6,456 bases of DNA from contig JAISOO010000093.1 of NCBI GenBank assembly GCA_031275595.1, positions 1 to 6,456 of the forward strand, read 5' to 3'. Shown here piece by piece: positions 6,345-6,456 of the stretch; the first letter of the stretch is position 1, and the number at the start of each line of letters is the position of its first letter. The position numbers and the translations under genes are program-made. The notes beneath the pieces were generated by a model. The model searched no databases. It was not told the DNA's origin and saw nothing but the letters and a program-made list of their open reading frames with translations. The stretch comes from Spirochaetaceae bacterium. GTDB lineage: Bacteria; Spirochaetota; Spirochaetia; Treponematales; Breznakiellaceae.

Positions 6345-6348
6345 ACAA

Positions 6349-6375
6349 CCACCGCCTAAAGGCGGTGGGTTTTTT
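6349..6375 (+). terminator. Rho-independent terminator of the operon
   Basis: An 8-bp GC-rich perfect stem (ccaccgcc/ggcggtgg) with a TAAA loop is followed by one G and six Ts (6370-6375). It lies 55 bp after the ABC-F stop with no other terminator between, so it is the probable end of the operon transcript. It is also the first hairpin of the chain that continues to the right, and so may double as a mobile-element end structure. Confidence 0.75.
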
Positions 6376-6455
6376 AGCGGCTGAAAGCCGCCTTGAGGCT
6401 AAAGCCTCCTAAAACGACCTTTTGCTAAAGCAATCTAAAGTTTACGACTGAAACT
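6349..6455. mobile_element. Chain of five consecutive hairpins, candidate IS200/IS605-type element end
   Basis: Five stems follow one another: 6349-6368 (8 bp, loop TAAA), 6377-6391 (gcggc/gccgc, loop TGAAA), 6395-6408 (gaggc/gcctc, loop TAAA), 6422-6433 (ttgc/gcaa, loop TAAA) and 6439-6455 (agttt/aaact, 7-nt loop). On the minus strand the TAAA-loop stems show an apical CTTTAG, reminiscent of the hairpins bound by the single-strand transposase TnpA at IS200/IS605 ends, and of the structured RNA encoded at the ends of TnpB-bearing members. No transposase or TnpB frame lies inside the window; it would have to begin to the right. Alternatives are a structured 3' untranslated RNA or a decayed element. 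The hairpins are seen directly; the family assignment is inference. Confidence 0.4.
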
Positions 6456-6456
6456 C

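Noticed and set aside
6349..6455. CRISPR array
   Set aside because: The hairpin stems differ in sequence, and there are no equal-length spacers or direct repeats.
6340..6456. Integron attC site as an explanation of the hairpins
   Set aside because: The required GTTRRRY and RYYYAAC core sites are absent at suitable positions.

Overview
The window most resembles a spirochaete chromosome, probably a gut-type Treponema. This is inferred from the protein types (an MFS transporter with a HEAT-like tail, an SH3-type lipoprotein with a relaxed lipobox, a two-cassette ABC-F protein), the fairly GC-rich codon use and the transposon debris on both sides. No rRNA, tRNA or unmistakable marker gene is present, so the taxonomy is a guess from style and not a demonstrated assignment.

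Layout. Bases 1-612 hold no intact gene. The left edge carries the first 38 codons of a minus-strand protein that looks like the N-terminus of a DDE transposase and runs off the window. Bases 191-312 on the plus strand are a frameshifted, truncated relic that looks like the N-terminal domain of an ISAs1-family transposase. Bases 400-543 are a striking 144-bp element with perfect 34-bp inverted arms around a 76-bp core. A candidate promoter (578-606) and a 16-bp perfect palindrome (597-612) then lead directly into the first gene.

Bases 613-6293 are a tightly packed plus-strand three-gene operon: (1) a 759-aa MFS-type membrane transporter fused to a soluble HEAT-like alpha-helical C-terminal half; (2) a predicted 458-aa lipoprotein with an SH3b-like region and an uncharacterised C-terminal half; (3) a 671-aa ABC-F ATPase with two complete nucleotide-binding cassettes and a C-terminal coiled coil. 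The gaps between genes are 5 and 3 nt, so they are probably cotranscribed. No shared pathway is evident. The grouping joins a membrane transporter, an envelope lipoprotein and a probable ribosome-associated ATPase.

Bases 6294-6456 begin with the best Shine-Dalgarno in the window, followed by only 13 codons of reading frame. Then comes a chain of five consecutive small hairpins, four of them with TAAA- or TGAAA-type loops; the first is followed by six Ts and should terminate the operon. The hairpin chain resembles the ends of IS200/IS605-type elements, and one reading is that such an element interrupted a fourth gene of the operon. The operon therefore appears to be ordinary chromosome flanked on both sides by mobile-element remains. 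The features least explained are the 34-bp inverted-repeat element, the leaderless-looking start under a palindrome, and the hairpin chain.
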